Assembly (NCBI GenBank): GCA_021324815.1
Contig: JAJPIJ010000046.1
Span: 94,734-158,733 of the forward strand
Reading direction: 5' to 3'
Length of the DNA: 64,000 nucleotides
DNA from: Gammaproteobacteria bacterium
GTDB taxonomy: Bacteria; Pseudomonadota; Gammaproteobacteria; JAJPIJ01
The position numbers were made by a program, and so were the translations under genes. Shown one piece after another: positions 8,561 through 16,540 of this stretch. Below the pieces are notes generated by a model. The model was not told the origin of the DNA and searched no databases. It worked only from the letters and a program-made list of their open reading frames with translations. Position 1 is the stretch's first letter, and each line of letters begins with the position of its first letter.

Positions 8561-9279
8561 GCCGTATCCTCCAGTGAGGGATGGATCAGGCGCCGGGCGA
8601 TGAACAAATGCGTGAACAGACCGGCGCCGCGCTCGCTCAGCCGCCAGACATCGTCCGCGGGCCACAACGCCGACAACTCGCGATCCGTGAACCCCGCCCT
8701 CACGCTCGCCACCGCGTCGTGACGGGAAACCTCGTTGCAGCCGATGAGCACGAGCGCGCGGCTCCCGGCCAGCGCCGCCGCCGAGCGCCGCGGCTCGGTG
8801 GCGATGAACACGCGCGCCGCGCCGGCGATGCCGGCAAGGAGATCGCGCAACGCGCACTCATCGAAATGATGCAGCACCAGATTGGCCATCACCAGATCGG
8901 CGTCCCGGCGTTGATGGAACCACGTGAGGATGTCGGCGGTGACGCATTCGACGCGCCAGCCGAGCGCCGTGAACGCGTTCAATGTCGCCGGCGAAACGAC
9001 CGGCCGGCGATCGATCAGAACGGCGGAGACCCCGCTCCAGCGCGGGGCCAGGCTGCGGGCCAGGGACAGCATCAGCGAGCCGTCGCCGGCGCCGATCTCG
9101 ATGACGCGGCGGGGCGCGCGCGCGCCGAACAGCGCCGCCAGATTCCGTCGCAGGATGAACCGCTGACCCATCAGCACGTTGACCCGCTGCAAATCGCGTC
9201 GTGAACGCAGCGCACGGGGATCATCGGCCGGGAGCACGTCCAGCAGCTCCTCCTCCAGATGCCGCTCCGCCAGCGACAT
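8557..9279 (-). CDS. Class I SAM-dependent methyltransferase
   Basis: A 240-residue soluble methyltransferase. Motif I is VIEIGAGDGSLMLSLA (about residues 59-74); motif IV-like DLVMANLVLHHFDE follows around residue 130. It starts 6 nt after the polyketide synthase stop and overlaps the flavoprotein start, so it belongs to the same transcript. The likely job is C- or O-methylation of the polyketide product. No family-level substrate signature is recognisable. Confidence 0.82.
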   Translation of the reverse strand: MSLAERHLEEELLDVLPADDPRALRSRRDLQRVNVLMGQRFILRRNLAALFGARAPRRVIEIGAGDGSLMLSLARSLAPRWSGVSAVLIDRRPVVSPATLNAFTALGWRVECVTADILTWFHQRRDADLVMANLVLHHFDECALRDLLAGIAGAARVFIATEPRRSAAALAGSRALVLIGCNEVSRHDAVASVRAGFTDRELSALWPADDVWRLSERGAGLFTHLFIARRLIHPSLEDTA

Positions 9280-9285
9280 GAGCCG

Positions 9286-10410
9286 TCAGTTCACCTTGAG
9301 CAGCGCGCCGTAGCAGCTGAAACCGGCGCCGAAGCTGGACAGCCACCAGGCGCCCGGCGCTGCGCCGCCGGTGAGGGCCCGATCGAGGGCGAACAGCACG
9401 CTGGGACTGCTCATGTTGCCGTATTCGCTTAAGACTTCTGCGCTCCAGCGCGTGGCGTCGTCATCCAGGCCCAGCCGCTCGCGCAGGGCCGAGAGCACAT
9501 CGCGGCCGCCGGCGTGCCAGATCCATGTTTGAATGTCCTTGCGCGGCAGGCCCTGCTCCATCAACACTCTATCGAGCACGGTTTCGGCGTATTGCGCCGC
9601 CAGCCGCGGCACCGGCGGGGTCAGGATGTTGCGCAGCATGCCGCGGCGGTGCTCGAATCGCAGCAGTTCGCGATGCGCCGGCGCGGTCTCCGCGCCAAAC
9701 CCGATCCATTCGATGCGGCGGCCGCCGTTCACCGGCGGCTTGGGACCCAGCACCAGCGCCGCCGCGCCGTCGCCGAACAGGCAGGCGCTGACCAGCACGC
9801 CGGGGTCGTCGTCGAGGTAAAAGGCGGCGCTGCACACCTCCACGCACACCGACAGCACCCGCGCGCAGTCGCCGCCCGAGAGCAGCGCCTGGGCCATGCG
9901 CAGGTTGGGCAGCGCGGCGCCGCAGCCGTTGCCGACCAGGTCGAGGGCGATGACATCGGAGCGCAGTCCCAGCCGCTCGATGAGGTAGCTTGACAGCCCC
10001 GGGCAGAGATAGCCGGTGCAGGTGCTGACGAGAATGGCGTCGATGGCCTGGACGTCGACCGCCGCGTTGGTCAACGCCCGCAGCCCCGCCTGCGCGCCCA
10101 GCGCCGGCGCGTGCTGCTCAAAGCGCCGCTGCAGGGCGTCGGGGTTGAATTGATCGATCTCGGTGATCTGATCGAGCGCCAGATGGCGGCTGCGGATGCC
10201 GTTGCCGCCGGCCAGCAGCTTGCGCATGAGCGCCTGGGAGCGCGAATCGAGGCCGCGGTAGACCTCGGTCTGACGCAGCGCCTCGTAGCAGGCGGCCTGT
10301 GGATAATGGTGCGCAGGCACGGCCGTGCCGACGCCGTCGATGAACATCCGCGATGCGGACGCCGCGGCCGGCAGCGGAAAGGGGGTGGGGAAAAGCTCGG
10401 GCAGATTCAT
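9286..10410 (-). CDS. Type III polyketide synthase (chalcone/stilbene synthase family)
   Basis: A 374-residue ketosynthase homodimer subunit that condenses an acyl-CoA starter with malonyl-CoA. The catalytic triad is visible: Cys163 in GNGCGAALPN, His299 in WIWHAGG, and Asn332 in YGNMSSPS. The C-terminal SSFGAGFSCYGALL is the family GFGPG-like loop in a diverged form. The start is ATG 10410 behind GGAGCAGGAG; an open frame extends upstream to 10587 but encodes a basic, low-complexity stretch. The operon order PKS, methyltransferase, FAD oxidoreductase resembles bacterial alkylresorcinol/alkylpyrone clusters; the product is inferred, not known. Confidence 0.92.
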   Translation of the reverse strand: MNLPELFPTPFPLPAAASASRMFIDGVGTAVPAHHYPQAACYEALRQTEVYRGLDSRSQALMRKLLAGGNGIRSRHLALDQITEIDQFNPDALQRRFEQHAPALGAQAGLRALTNAAVDVQAIDAILVSTCTGYLCPGLSSYLIERLGLRSDVIALDLVGNGCGAALPNLRMAQALLSGGDCARVLSVCVEVCSAAFYLDDDPGVLVSACLFGDGAAALVLGPKPPVNGGRRIEWIGFGAETAPAHRELLRFEHRRGMLRNILTPPVPRLAAQYAETVLDRVLMEQGLPRKDIQTWIWHAGGRDVLSALRERLGLDDDATRWSAEVLSEYGNMSSPSVLFALDRALTGGAAPGAWWLSSFGAGFSCYGALLKVN

Positions 10411-10614
10411 GCGCTCCTGCTCCCGGTGGCTGTGGTTGTCCGTACTTCGCAGTAGAATGATTTTTTCTTGATCGACCCGTCGTGCCGGCGGTTCAACCGC
10501 GGCGGCGGGAACGGTCCTCCTTCCGCGGCGCCGGGCCAAAAAGGCGCGCAAAAGACTTCGCGTGGCGGAATTCCCGTCACTGGTCACGTGTAAAAGGCGA
10601 CGGCAGCCGGCGCG

Positions 10615-11031
10615 TCAGCGCGCGCCAATGGCCTTGGCGGCCCGCCCGTAATCCCTGCGCTTCACCCACAGGATCATGCCGTAGCGGCCCCTGCCCGCGG
10701 CCACGGCATCGGCGGCGGTGACGTTGATATTCGCCTTCGCCAGCCGCGAGATGGGCCGCTCTATGGCGCCGACCTCGTCCCTGCCCTGGATCAGGAACCC
10801 CTTTTTGGGACGGCTCAGCTTCCAGCCATGCTGTTTGGCCAGCCGGCGGATGCCGCCGAGCCGCTCGGCGATCAAGTCCACCTGGGCCCTGCCGCCACCC
10901 GCGGGAAAGCCGGAGAAGGCGGTCAGACTGATGCCGGCGTTTTTGAGCGCCTTCAAAATGCCCGCCGCGGAACCGGCGCGGTGGGATACGGTGACATAGC
11001 AGTAATTTATTTTGCGTGCGGTGTATGCCAT
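10615..11031 (-). CDS. Tandem ACT-domain protein
   Basis: A 138-residue cytosolic protein made of two ACT-like halves: residues about 9-66 (NYCYVTVSHRAGSAAGILKALKNAGISL) and about 78-135 (KGFLIQGRDEVGAIERPISRLAKANINV). ACT domains bind amino acids or other small ligands and usually regulate enzymes, but here no catalytic domain is attached. A strong ribosome binding site (AAAGGAGG) precedes ATG 11031. It stands alone between the polyketide operon and the slipin gene, so its ligand and partner are unknown. Confidence 0.8.
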   Translation of the reverse strand: MAYTARKINYCYVTVSHRAGSAAGILKALKNAGISLTAFSGFPAGGGRAQVDLIAERLGGIRRLAKQHGWKLSRPKKGFLIQGRDEVGAIERPISRLAKANINVTAADAVAAGRGRYGMILWVKRRDYGRAAKAIGAR

Positions 11032-11302
11032 GACGGCCCTCCTTTGTGTAAAGGACAGGCATCACATTACTCCCACTCCGCGGCAAATTCGACATGTGGC
11101 CGGATCCTCCGACATGGATGACGTCGGGGCCCTTTCCGGAAGACGCCAGGACCTTCACATCGTGTCATCCGCAAGATGAACGCCGTCTTAACGGCAGCCG
11201 TCACCATGATATGCCCGGCGCTGACCGGGCACCCATGGACCGCGGCGCATGGCGGGCCGCCGGAAACGGTTCCGCGGCGTCTCCGCCCGATGATTCTTAA
11301 AA

Positions 11303-12061
11303 TCAACCGCCGGCGGGTTTGTCAGTGGCTTGCAGCAGCGGCTTCAGCAGATCGATGGGCAGCGGGAAGGCGATGACGGAACTCCGCTCGCCGGCGATTT
11401 CGGTGAGCGTCTGCAGGAAGCGCAACTGCATGCTCTGCGGATTTTTCGCCAGCGTCTGCGCCGCCTGCAGCAGTTTTTCGGAGGCCTGCAACTCCCCCTC
11501 GGCGTGGATGACCTTGGCGCGCCGCTCGCGCTCGGCCTCGGCCTGTCTGGCGATGGCGCGGACCATGCTCTCGTTCAGATCGACGTGCTTGATCTCGACG
11601 TTGCTGACCTTGATGCCCCAGGCCGACGTCTGCTCATCGAGGATCTTCTGAATGTCGGCATTCAGCCGATCACGTTCGGCCAGCATCTCGTCCAGTTCAT
11701 GCTGGCCGAGCACCGAGCGCAGCGTGGTCTGCGCCAGCTGGCTGGTGGCGGCGTGAAAGTTCTCCACCTGGATGATCGCCTTCTCCGGGTCCATCACGCG
11801 GAAATAAATGACGGCGTTGACCTTCACCGAGACGTTGTCCCGGGAGATCACATCCTGCGTCGGCACGTCCATGACGACGGTGCGCAGATCCACGCGCACC
11901 ATCTTTTGGATTCCCGGGATGAGGATGATCAGCCCCGGACCCTTGATCGCCTGATAGCGTCCCAGAAAGAACACCACGCCGCGTTCGTATTCGATCAGCA
12001 CATTCAGCACCGTCCACAGGATCAGGAGCGCCAGAACAACCAGAATGGTCATGAAAGTCAT
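11303..12061 (-). CDS. Slipin/stomatin-family SPFH membrane protein
   Basis: A 252-residue protein with one N-terminal membrane helix ([18 protein letters not shown]) followed by an SPFH domain ([27 protein letters not shown], then [19 protein letters not shown]). A helical region rich in Ala, Glu and Arg (about residues 170-215) drives oligomerisation in this family. Slipins form rings in the membrane and commonly pair with NfeD, which is encoded directly upstream with a 1-nt gap. Start ATG 12061 has GAGGAG upstream; ATG 12052 is an alternative. Confidence 0.92.
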   Translation of the reverse strand: MTFMTILVVLALLILWTVLNVLIEYERGVVFFLGRYQAIKGPGLIILIPGIQKMVRVDLRTVVMDVPTQDVISRDNVSVKVNAVIYFRVMDPEKAIIQVENFHAATSQLAQTTLRSVLGQHELDEMLAERDRLNADIQKILDEQTSAWGIKVSNVEIKHVDLNESMVRAIARQAEAERERRAKVIHAEGELQASEKLLQAAQTLAKNPQSMQLRFLQTLTEIAGERSSVIAFPLPIDLLKPLLQATDKPAGG

Positions 12062-12062
12062 G

Positions 12063-13466
12063 TCATTTCTCCTCGTTTACCGCCTCCACATTCAGGGTCA
12101 GGCCGTCGAGCGCGGTGACGCGCACCTTCTGCCCCGTCTTCAACGCCACCGGCGAGTGCGCGCGCCAGACCTCGCCCCGCGCCCGCACGCGACCGACGCC
12201 CTCGAAATCCTCCAGCACCTCCCCCAGGCTGCCGATCATCGCCTCGGCTCCGCTCACCGACCGGCGGCGATGGAACTTCACGGCCAGGCCGGCGACGCCC
12301 ATGAAAAATGCAGCGCTCAGGAGCGCGAAGCCGCCGATCAGTGGCAGTGATATGCGGTAGGCCTCGCCGCCCGCGTCGAAGAGGATGAATGAGCCGATCA
12401 AAAAGGCGGTGACGCCGCCCACGCCGAGCGCGCCGAAGCTCGGCACGAACATTTCGGCGATCATGAAGGCGATGCCGATCAGCATCAACGCCAGCCCCGC
12501 ATAGTTCACCGGCAGCACGTTGAGCGCGTAAAGCGCCAGCAGCAGGCTGATCGCGCCGGCCACGCCCGGCAGGACGTGGCCGGGATTGGCCAGCTCGAAG
12601 AACAAACCGTAAAAGCCGAGCAGCAGGAGCATGTAGGCGATATTCGGGTGGGTGATCGCGGCGAGCAGCCGGTCATGCCAGTCGGGTTCGACGGTTTCGA
12701 TGACGGCATCCTTGAGATCAAGCCGGCGCGATTGTCCGCTGACCCGGACCTCGCGGCCGTCGAGCGCGGTGAGCAGCGAATGGAGATCGGATGCAATCAG
12801 ATCGATTACATTCCGCTCCAGGGCCTCTTTGGCCGGCAGACTGGCCCCTGTGCGCACCGCCTGCTCCGCCCAGTCGACGTTGCGGCCGCGCATCTGCGCC
12901 AGGCCGCGCAGATAGGCCACGGCGTCGTTGACCACTTTTCTGCCCATGGCGTTTGCCGGCGCCGCCGCCGGCTCGTCCTGAACGCCGGGCCCAGGTTTCC
13001 CGGCCTCGCCGCCGCCGGCCTTCTCCTTTTTCTCATCGTTGCCGTCGCGGCTGCCGGCGGGTGGTTTGAAAATCGGGAGTTCGCCCAGCGGCACGGGCGT
13101 CGCCGCGCCGAGGTTGGTGGCCGGCGCCATCGCGGCGACATGGGCGGCGTAGGTGATGTAGGTGCCGGCGCTGGCGGCGCGCGCCCCCTCAGGCGCCACG
13201 TACACGGCCACCGGCACCGGCGAGGCGATGATGTCCTGCACGATCTCGCGCATCGATTCGTCCAGCCCGCCGGGCGTGTCCAGTTCGATGACGACCAGCG
13301 CCGCATCTTCCCGAGCGGCGCGATCAAGGTTGCGATGCACGTAATCGCTGACCGCCGGGCCGATGGCCTGGCGTACCTGGAGCACCATGACACTCCCGCG
13401 TTCATCGCCCCCGACGGCGGCGGACGTGAGCAGAAGCGCGGGCAGCATACCAATCCACCACCACAT
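12063..13466 (-). CDS. Membrane-bound serine protease of the NfeD family (ClpP class)
   Basis: A 467-residue long-form NfeD protein: signal segment, a periplasmic ClpP-like protease domain (about residues 28-230), four or five membrane helices (about 270-390) and a C-terminal OB-fold NfeD domain. The nucleophile is the Ser of [10 protein letters not shown] and the base Lys lies in SLPAKEALE, the Ser-Lys dyad of the family. A Gly/Lys/Pro-rich insert interrupts the protease domain around residue 145. NfeD proteases work with the slipin encoded next to them in membrane quality control. Start ATG 13466 has GGGAGG 8 nt upstream, better than the adjacent TTG. Confidence 0.92.
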   Translation of the reverse strand: MWWWIGMLPALLLTSAAVGGDERGSVMVLQVRQAIGPAVSDYVHRNLDRAAREDAALVVIELDTPGGLDESMREIVQDIIASPVPVAVYVAPEGARAASAGTYITYAAHVAAMAPATNLGAATPVPLGELPIFKPPAGSRDGNDEKKEKAGGGEAGKPGPGVQDEPAAAPANAMGRKVVNDAVAYLRGLAQMRGRNVDWAEQAVRTGASLPAKEALERNVIDLIASDLHSLLTALDGREVRVSGQSRRLDLKDAVIETVEPDWHDRLLAAITHPNIAYMLLLLGFYGLFFELANPGHVLPGVAGAISLLLALYALNVLPVNYAGLALMLIGIAFMIAEMFVPSFGALGVGGVTAFLIGSFILFDAGGEAYRISLPLIGGFALLSAAFFMGVAGLAVKFHRRRSVSGAEAMIGSLGEVLEDFEGVGRVRARGEVWRAHSPVALKTGQKVRVTALDGLTLNVEAVNEEK

Positions 13467-13500
13467 CAACGGCCTCCCGAGCCCCCATGACGGAGCTCAC

Positions 13501-13546
13501 TGATGAAAGCATAGTACAAACGGAGTGGCGGAGAGGGTGCTCATGC
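13501..13546. repeat. Left imperfect direct repeat bounding the CRISPR-Cas island
   Basis: The 19-mer TGATGAAAGCATAGTACAA (13501-13519) and TGCTCATGC (13538-13546) reappear in the same order and orientation at 21689-21733 with one mismatch and one indel in the spacer between the blocks. The copy lies 35 bp upstream of nfeD. It may be a duplicated target or attachment site left by acquisition of the island, or a duplicated promoter region, since both copies precede minus-strand genes. Confidence 0.6.
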
Positions 13547-13731
13547 TCCGGGCTGGGCGTGAACCACCTCAAGGGGAAGGCACTTTGCCGGACTCTAAAG
13601 AATTTCTTGTCGGCACGCGACCACCATCGGAAAGCCTGATGTTACTTGGTCGCCCGTAGGTTATTGACCTTTTAGTGTTTTTTAAGTTGAGAGTTGTTCA
13701 AGCACATTCCACAGTGTGCCTGTAGGGGGGA
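13547..13731. other. Non-coding flank of the CRISPR array (possible leader or trailer)
   Basis: This 185-bp stretch between the left direct repeat and the first CRISPR repeat holds no plausible gene. Its right part (about 13640-13710) is markedly AT-rich, with TTATTGACCTTTTAG and a T6 run. Such composition is typical of a leader for an array read rightwards, but the altered outer end of the adjacent repeat points instead to this being the trailer. Not resolvable without RNA data. Confidence 0.4.
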
Positions 13732-14124
13732 TTGCCTCACGATTCCCGCAGTCGCGGCGACTGCGGCGCCCTCAATGCCGGTGCGCTCATACCGCCAGCT
13801 GCTGCCGCCTCACGATTCCCGCAGTCGCGGCGACTGCGGCCCCTTTGTGAATGATTGACCCCAAAGCTACGGTTTCCGCCTCACGATTCCCGCAGTCGCG
13901 GCGACTGCGGCTGAAGCTGAAGCCGTTGCTCACGCTGACCGAAGTGCCGCCTCACGATTCCCGCAGTCGCGGCGACTGCGGCTATAGTGCTTTTAGCACT
14001 TCTATCCATTGCCAACTTCCGCCTCACGATTCCCGCAGTCGCGGCGACTGCGGCGCCCGCGCGGTAAAAATTCTCGCCATGCAGGTTGCCGCCTCACGAT
14101 TCCCGCAGTCGCGGCGACTGCGGC
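13732..14124. CRISPR. CRISPR array, six 36-nt repeats and five spacers
   Basis: Repeats lie at 13732-13767, 13805-13840, 13876-13911, 13947-13982, 14019-14054 and 14089-14124. On the plus strand each starts CCGCCTCACGATTCC and ends GGCGACTGCGGC; all are identical except the first, which begins TT instead of CC. Spacers are unique, of 37, 35, 35, 36 and 34 nt. The repeat contains a near-perfect palindrome: CCGCAGTCGC, one G, GCGACTGCGG, a 10-bp hairpin at one repeat end. If read on the minus strand (the direction of the cas genes), the hairpin is at the repeat 5' side and the odd repeat is the terminal one, where decay is usual. Repeat and spacer sizes suit type V-B. Confidence 0.97.
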
Positions 14125-14225
14125 CCCCCCCCTCCCAAACACCTTAAGAATCCAACGCCTGCCGCTGCATGTTGCGAGCACAAGGCGAGATGAGACGGGG
14201 GGACACTAGAGAACCGGAAGACGGT

Positions 14226-14400
14226 GGTCGCCATTCACCTGTTTCTCCAGGCAAAATCGAAGTGCGAGCGTCCATGAGGTTTTGGGCCAGCACTTCCGCA
14301 CTCGCAACGTCGCCGCATTGTTATAGAGCGCAGTCGTCGCGACTGCGGGAATCATGCCAACCCAATGGCGGAGGGTTGATGGTCGGTGGCCTGTGGCCAA
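14226..14400. ncRNA. Candidate tracrRNA between cas2 and the CRISPR array
   Basis: Positions 14329-14356 match the reverse complement of the CRISPR repeat at 26 of 28 bases (the CGCAGTCG side through GGGAATC), i.e. an anti-repeat inverted relative to the array. It is flanked by hairpins: GAAGTGC/GCACTTC (14259-14265 with 14290-14296), CAACCC/GGGTTG (14358-14363 with 14373-14378) and TGGCC/GGCCA (14387-14399). Because it is inverted, tracrRNA and array must be transcribed in the same direction. On the minus strand two hairpins precede the anti-repeat and the last hairpin is followed by GATTTT, a possible terminator. Cas12b effectors need a tracrRNA. A decayed inverted repeat is the alternative. 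Confidence 0.65.
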
Positions 14401-14443
14401 AAAATCAGGCTAATACTTTGGGCAGGAAGTTTCAAGTTCAGAA

Positions 14444-14734
14444 TCAGATGATGGTCACCCGTGAACGCACTTCGTAGGGCAACCCCATTGCGTCGATAAT
14501 CAGGCTGGCATCACTGCTGTTCGGGCCGAGCGAAACAAATAACACCTGATCCTCGTCGTGGTTAATCAAATCCCAAAGCTCGGCCTTCAGCTTCGCCAGG
14601 CGGAGGTCATCCAGCGGACATTCAAAGACCGAGTATTGCAGGCGCACGCCAAAACCCTCCAGTGAACGCGCCACCCGCCGCAGCCGTTTCGGGTCGCTGA
14701 TGTCGTAACTCACAAGGTAGCGAATCCGGCTCAT
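14444..14734 (-). CDS. cas2: CRISPR-associated endonuclease Cas2
   Basis: A 96-residue ferredoxin-like fold protein that forms the core of the Cas1-Cas2 spacer integrase. The N-terminal strand YLVSYDISDPKRLRRVAR contains the conserved Asp of the family, followed by QYSVFECPLDD and VLFVSLGP. Start ATG 14734 overlaps the stop of cas4-cas1 by 4 nt (ATGA), so the two are co-translated. Length and motifs are normal and the gene looks intact. Confidence 0.95.
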   Translation of the reverse strand: MSRIRYLVSYDISDPKRLRRVARSLEGFGVRLQYSVFECPLDDLRLAKLKAELWDLINHDEDQVLFVSLGPNSSDASLIIDAMGLPYEVRSRVTII

Positions 14735-16534
14735 CGCGTGGTAAATCCGTGATAGGTCAATGCTTCTCCGCGCACAAAACGCCACAACTGCCGCGCCTGT
14801 ACTTCAAGCATCCGGCGATAAGCCATCTTGTAGCTAAACTCGGGGTGGCTGACCTCCGTATCCAGCCGCCGAAACCATGCCTCCCAGAACGGCCGCCGGC
14901 CTTTTTCTGTCAGGAAAGTCCCATTCGCGCTCTTGATGAAATCCTCGGGGCCAAGTTCACCACGATTAATGAGGCTGATGGCGACGCTGTCGGCGATGAG
15001 GGGTCGAAATTCCTCCATCAAATCCAGCGCCAGTGCGGGGCGGCCATAACGCGGCTGGTGCATGAACCCTAGAAATGGATCAAGCCCCACTGTATGGCAG
15101 ACGCCGGTCAGTTCCTTTGCCAACATCGAATAACCGAGAGAGAGCAGCGCGTTCACGGGATCGCGCGGCGGACGGCGGTTGCGCCCGCGCCAGTCAAACT
15201 TCCAGTCAGCCCTTTGTTTCAGCATGGCTTCAAACTGCTCAAAATAGAGTGCCGCGGCGCCGCCCTCAAAACCAATCAATTCCGTAATGTCTCCCGCTGA
15301 TTCCGTGGCGTCACGGAAACCAGCCATCAAACTCAGGACGCGATCCGATGCATCACTGTTACGCATGAGCAAGACGCGCTGGTTATGGATTTTGGCGCGG
15401 ATTACTTCGCGGGCCAATTGCAGCCGCAAGCCGGGCAGCTCAAACAGCCGATATTGCCCGCGTCGTGCGTCCACCCCGCTGGCGGGCAGGCCGCAGAGCA
15501 TTCCAAGAAAGCGCCCCGCCGGCGAAAAATAGGCAACCTCAATGCCCAATTCCAGACACGTCTCCATGGCCTGGGCCGTCAGTTGAATTGCACCATAGCA
15601 ATAGATCGCCCGCACCTGCTGGCCGGGAATTTTACGCACGCTTTCGCCTTTGACGCTGACGATCAATTCGTCGCCGCGCTGGCCGATTTGCGCGCCGGGC
15701 GTTTGTACCACCAGCACTTCGCCCTCATCCCCACCGGGGCGTGGTGGCTGCAATGTGGGTTCTTTACCCGTGGATTCCGCGGCAAAATCCAAGGCTTCCA
15801 AAATCCGGTCGCTAACTGCATCTTCAGGTTCTTCAGCAAATTCGAACCGTAGCTGGCCCTCTGGCTCGACATTCATGCGCCGTTTTGCCCACCAGAGTGA
15901 TTCGTTGGGCAGGCATATGGGGTAGGCGGAGCAATAAAGACAACGCGCGTCATTCTTCAGCGGAGGAGGACATTTCCCGCTGGCGGCAACTGCCCGTGCT
16001 TCCTCGATGGATTTGCGGACTTTGTCGAACAGCTCCTCAGTGAATTCTACCGGCACACGTCGCTTGTCTGCTGCGTAATAAATCCAGCCGCGCACGGCAT
16101 TGATCCCATGCTCACGCAATAGCAGTTCGTAGGCGGCGACCTGCACAGCGTCTGGTTCTTTCGCCACGCGGCCGCCTTCGTTATCACGGCGGGCGGAGCC
16201 TTTTTTGTAGTCAATGATTTCCGCGCCATCCGGCCCCCCCCTCGACCACATCCACGACGCCGACCAGACCGAGCGATTCGCTTTCCAGGCGCAGGCTGCG
16301 GAGCTTCGACCCTTCCGGCAAACCAAGTTCCCTGGGATCATCCAGTTTGGAAGGCGCGTCCACGTTGCGATGAACATGGCTGCCGGCCACCGTGTCGGCG
16401 TTTTCCTGAAAAATGTTTTCGACCCATTGGAAATAAAACAGCCGTGGGCAATAGACGAAATTGTTGAGCCGGCGCACGGGCATTGGCGGCTGGGGCTCCA
16501 GTGTGCCGCTGACTTGAAGCGGGGCGTCGCTCAT
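14731..16534 (-). CDS. Cas4-Cas1 fusion, interrupted by a one-base frameshift in a G8 run
   Basis: Cas4 (exonuclease with an Fe-S cluster, trims prespacers and reads PAMs) is fused to Cas1 (integrase), as in several type V-B and I systems. The first frame (16534 to about 16240) encodes NFVYCPRLFYFQ with the first cluster Cys. The second frame encodes EIIDYKKG, the nuclease motif, and the remaining cysteines (GKCPPP, RCLYCSAYPIC). The join falls in eight C on the plus strand (16234-16241); seven would restore one 600-residue protein. Cas1 catalytic residues are intact: Glu in IGFEGG, His in LGFMHQP, Asp in ALDLMEE. The shift could be a sequencing error, a phase-variable tract, ribosomal slippage or a real lesion. 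It starts 6 nt after the effector stop. Confidence 0.93.
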
Positions 16535-16540
16535 GGAGGC

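Noticed and set aside
10411-10587. N-terminal extension of the polyketide synthase
   Set aside because: The extra 59 residues are basic and low-complexity, while ATG 10410 has a ribosome site and fits the family length.
11032-11302. Possible 79-codon gene between the slipin and ACT genes
   Set aside because: Arg/Pro-rich composition, no ribosome site and no similarity to any pattern I know; treated as a non-coding gap.
13851-14147. 98-codon open frame inside the CRISPR array
   Set aside because: It reads through repeats and spacers; the repeated SRFPQSRR peptide is just the translated CRISPR repeat.
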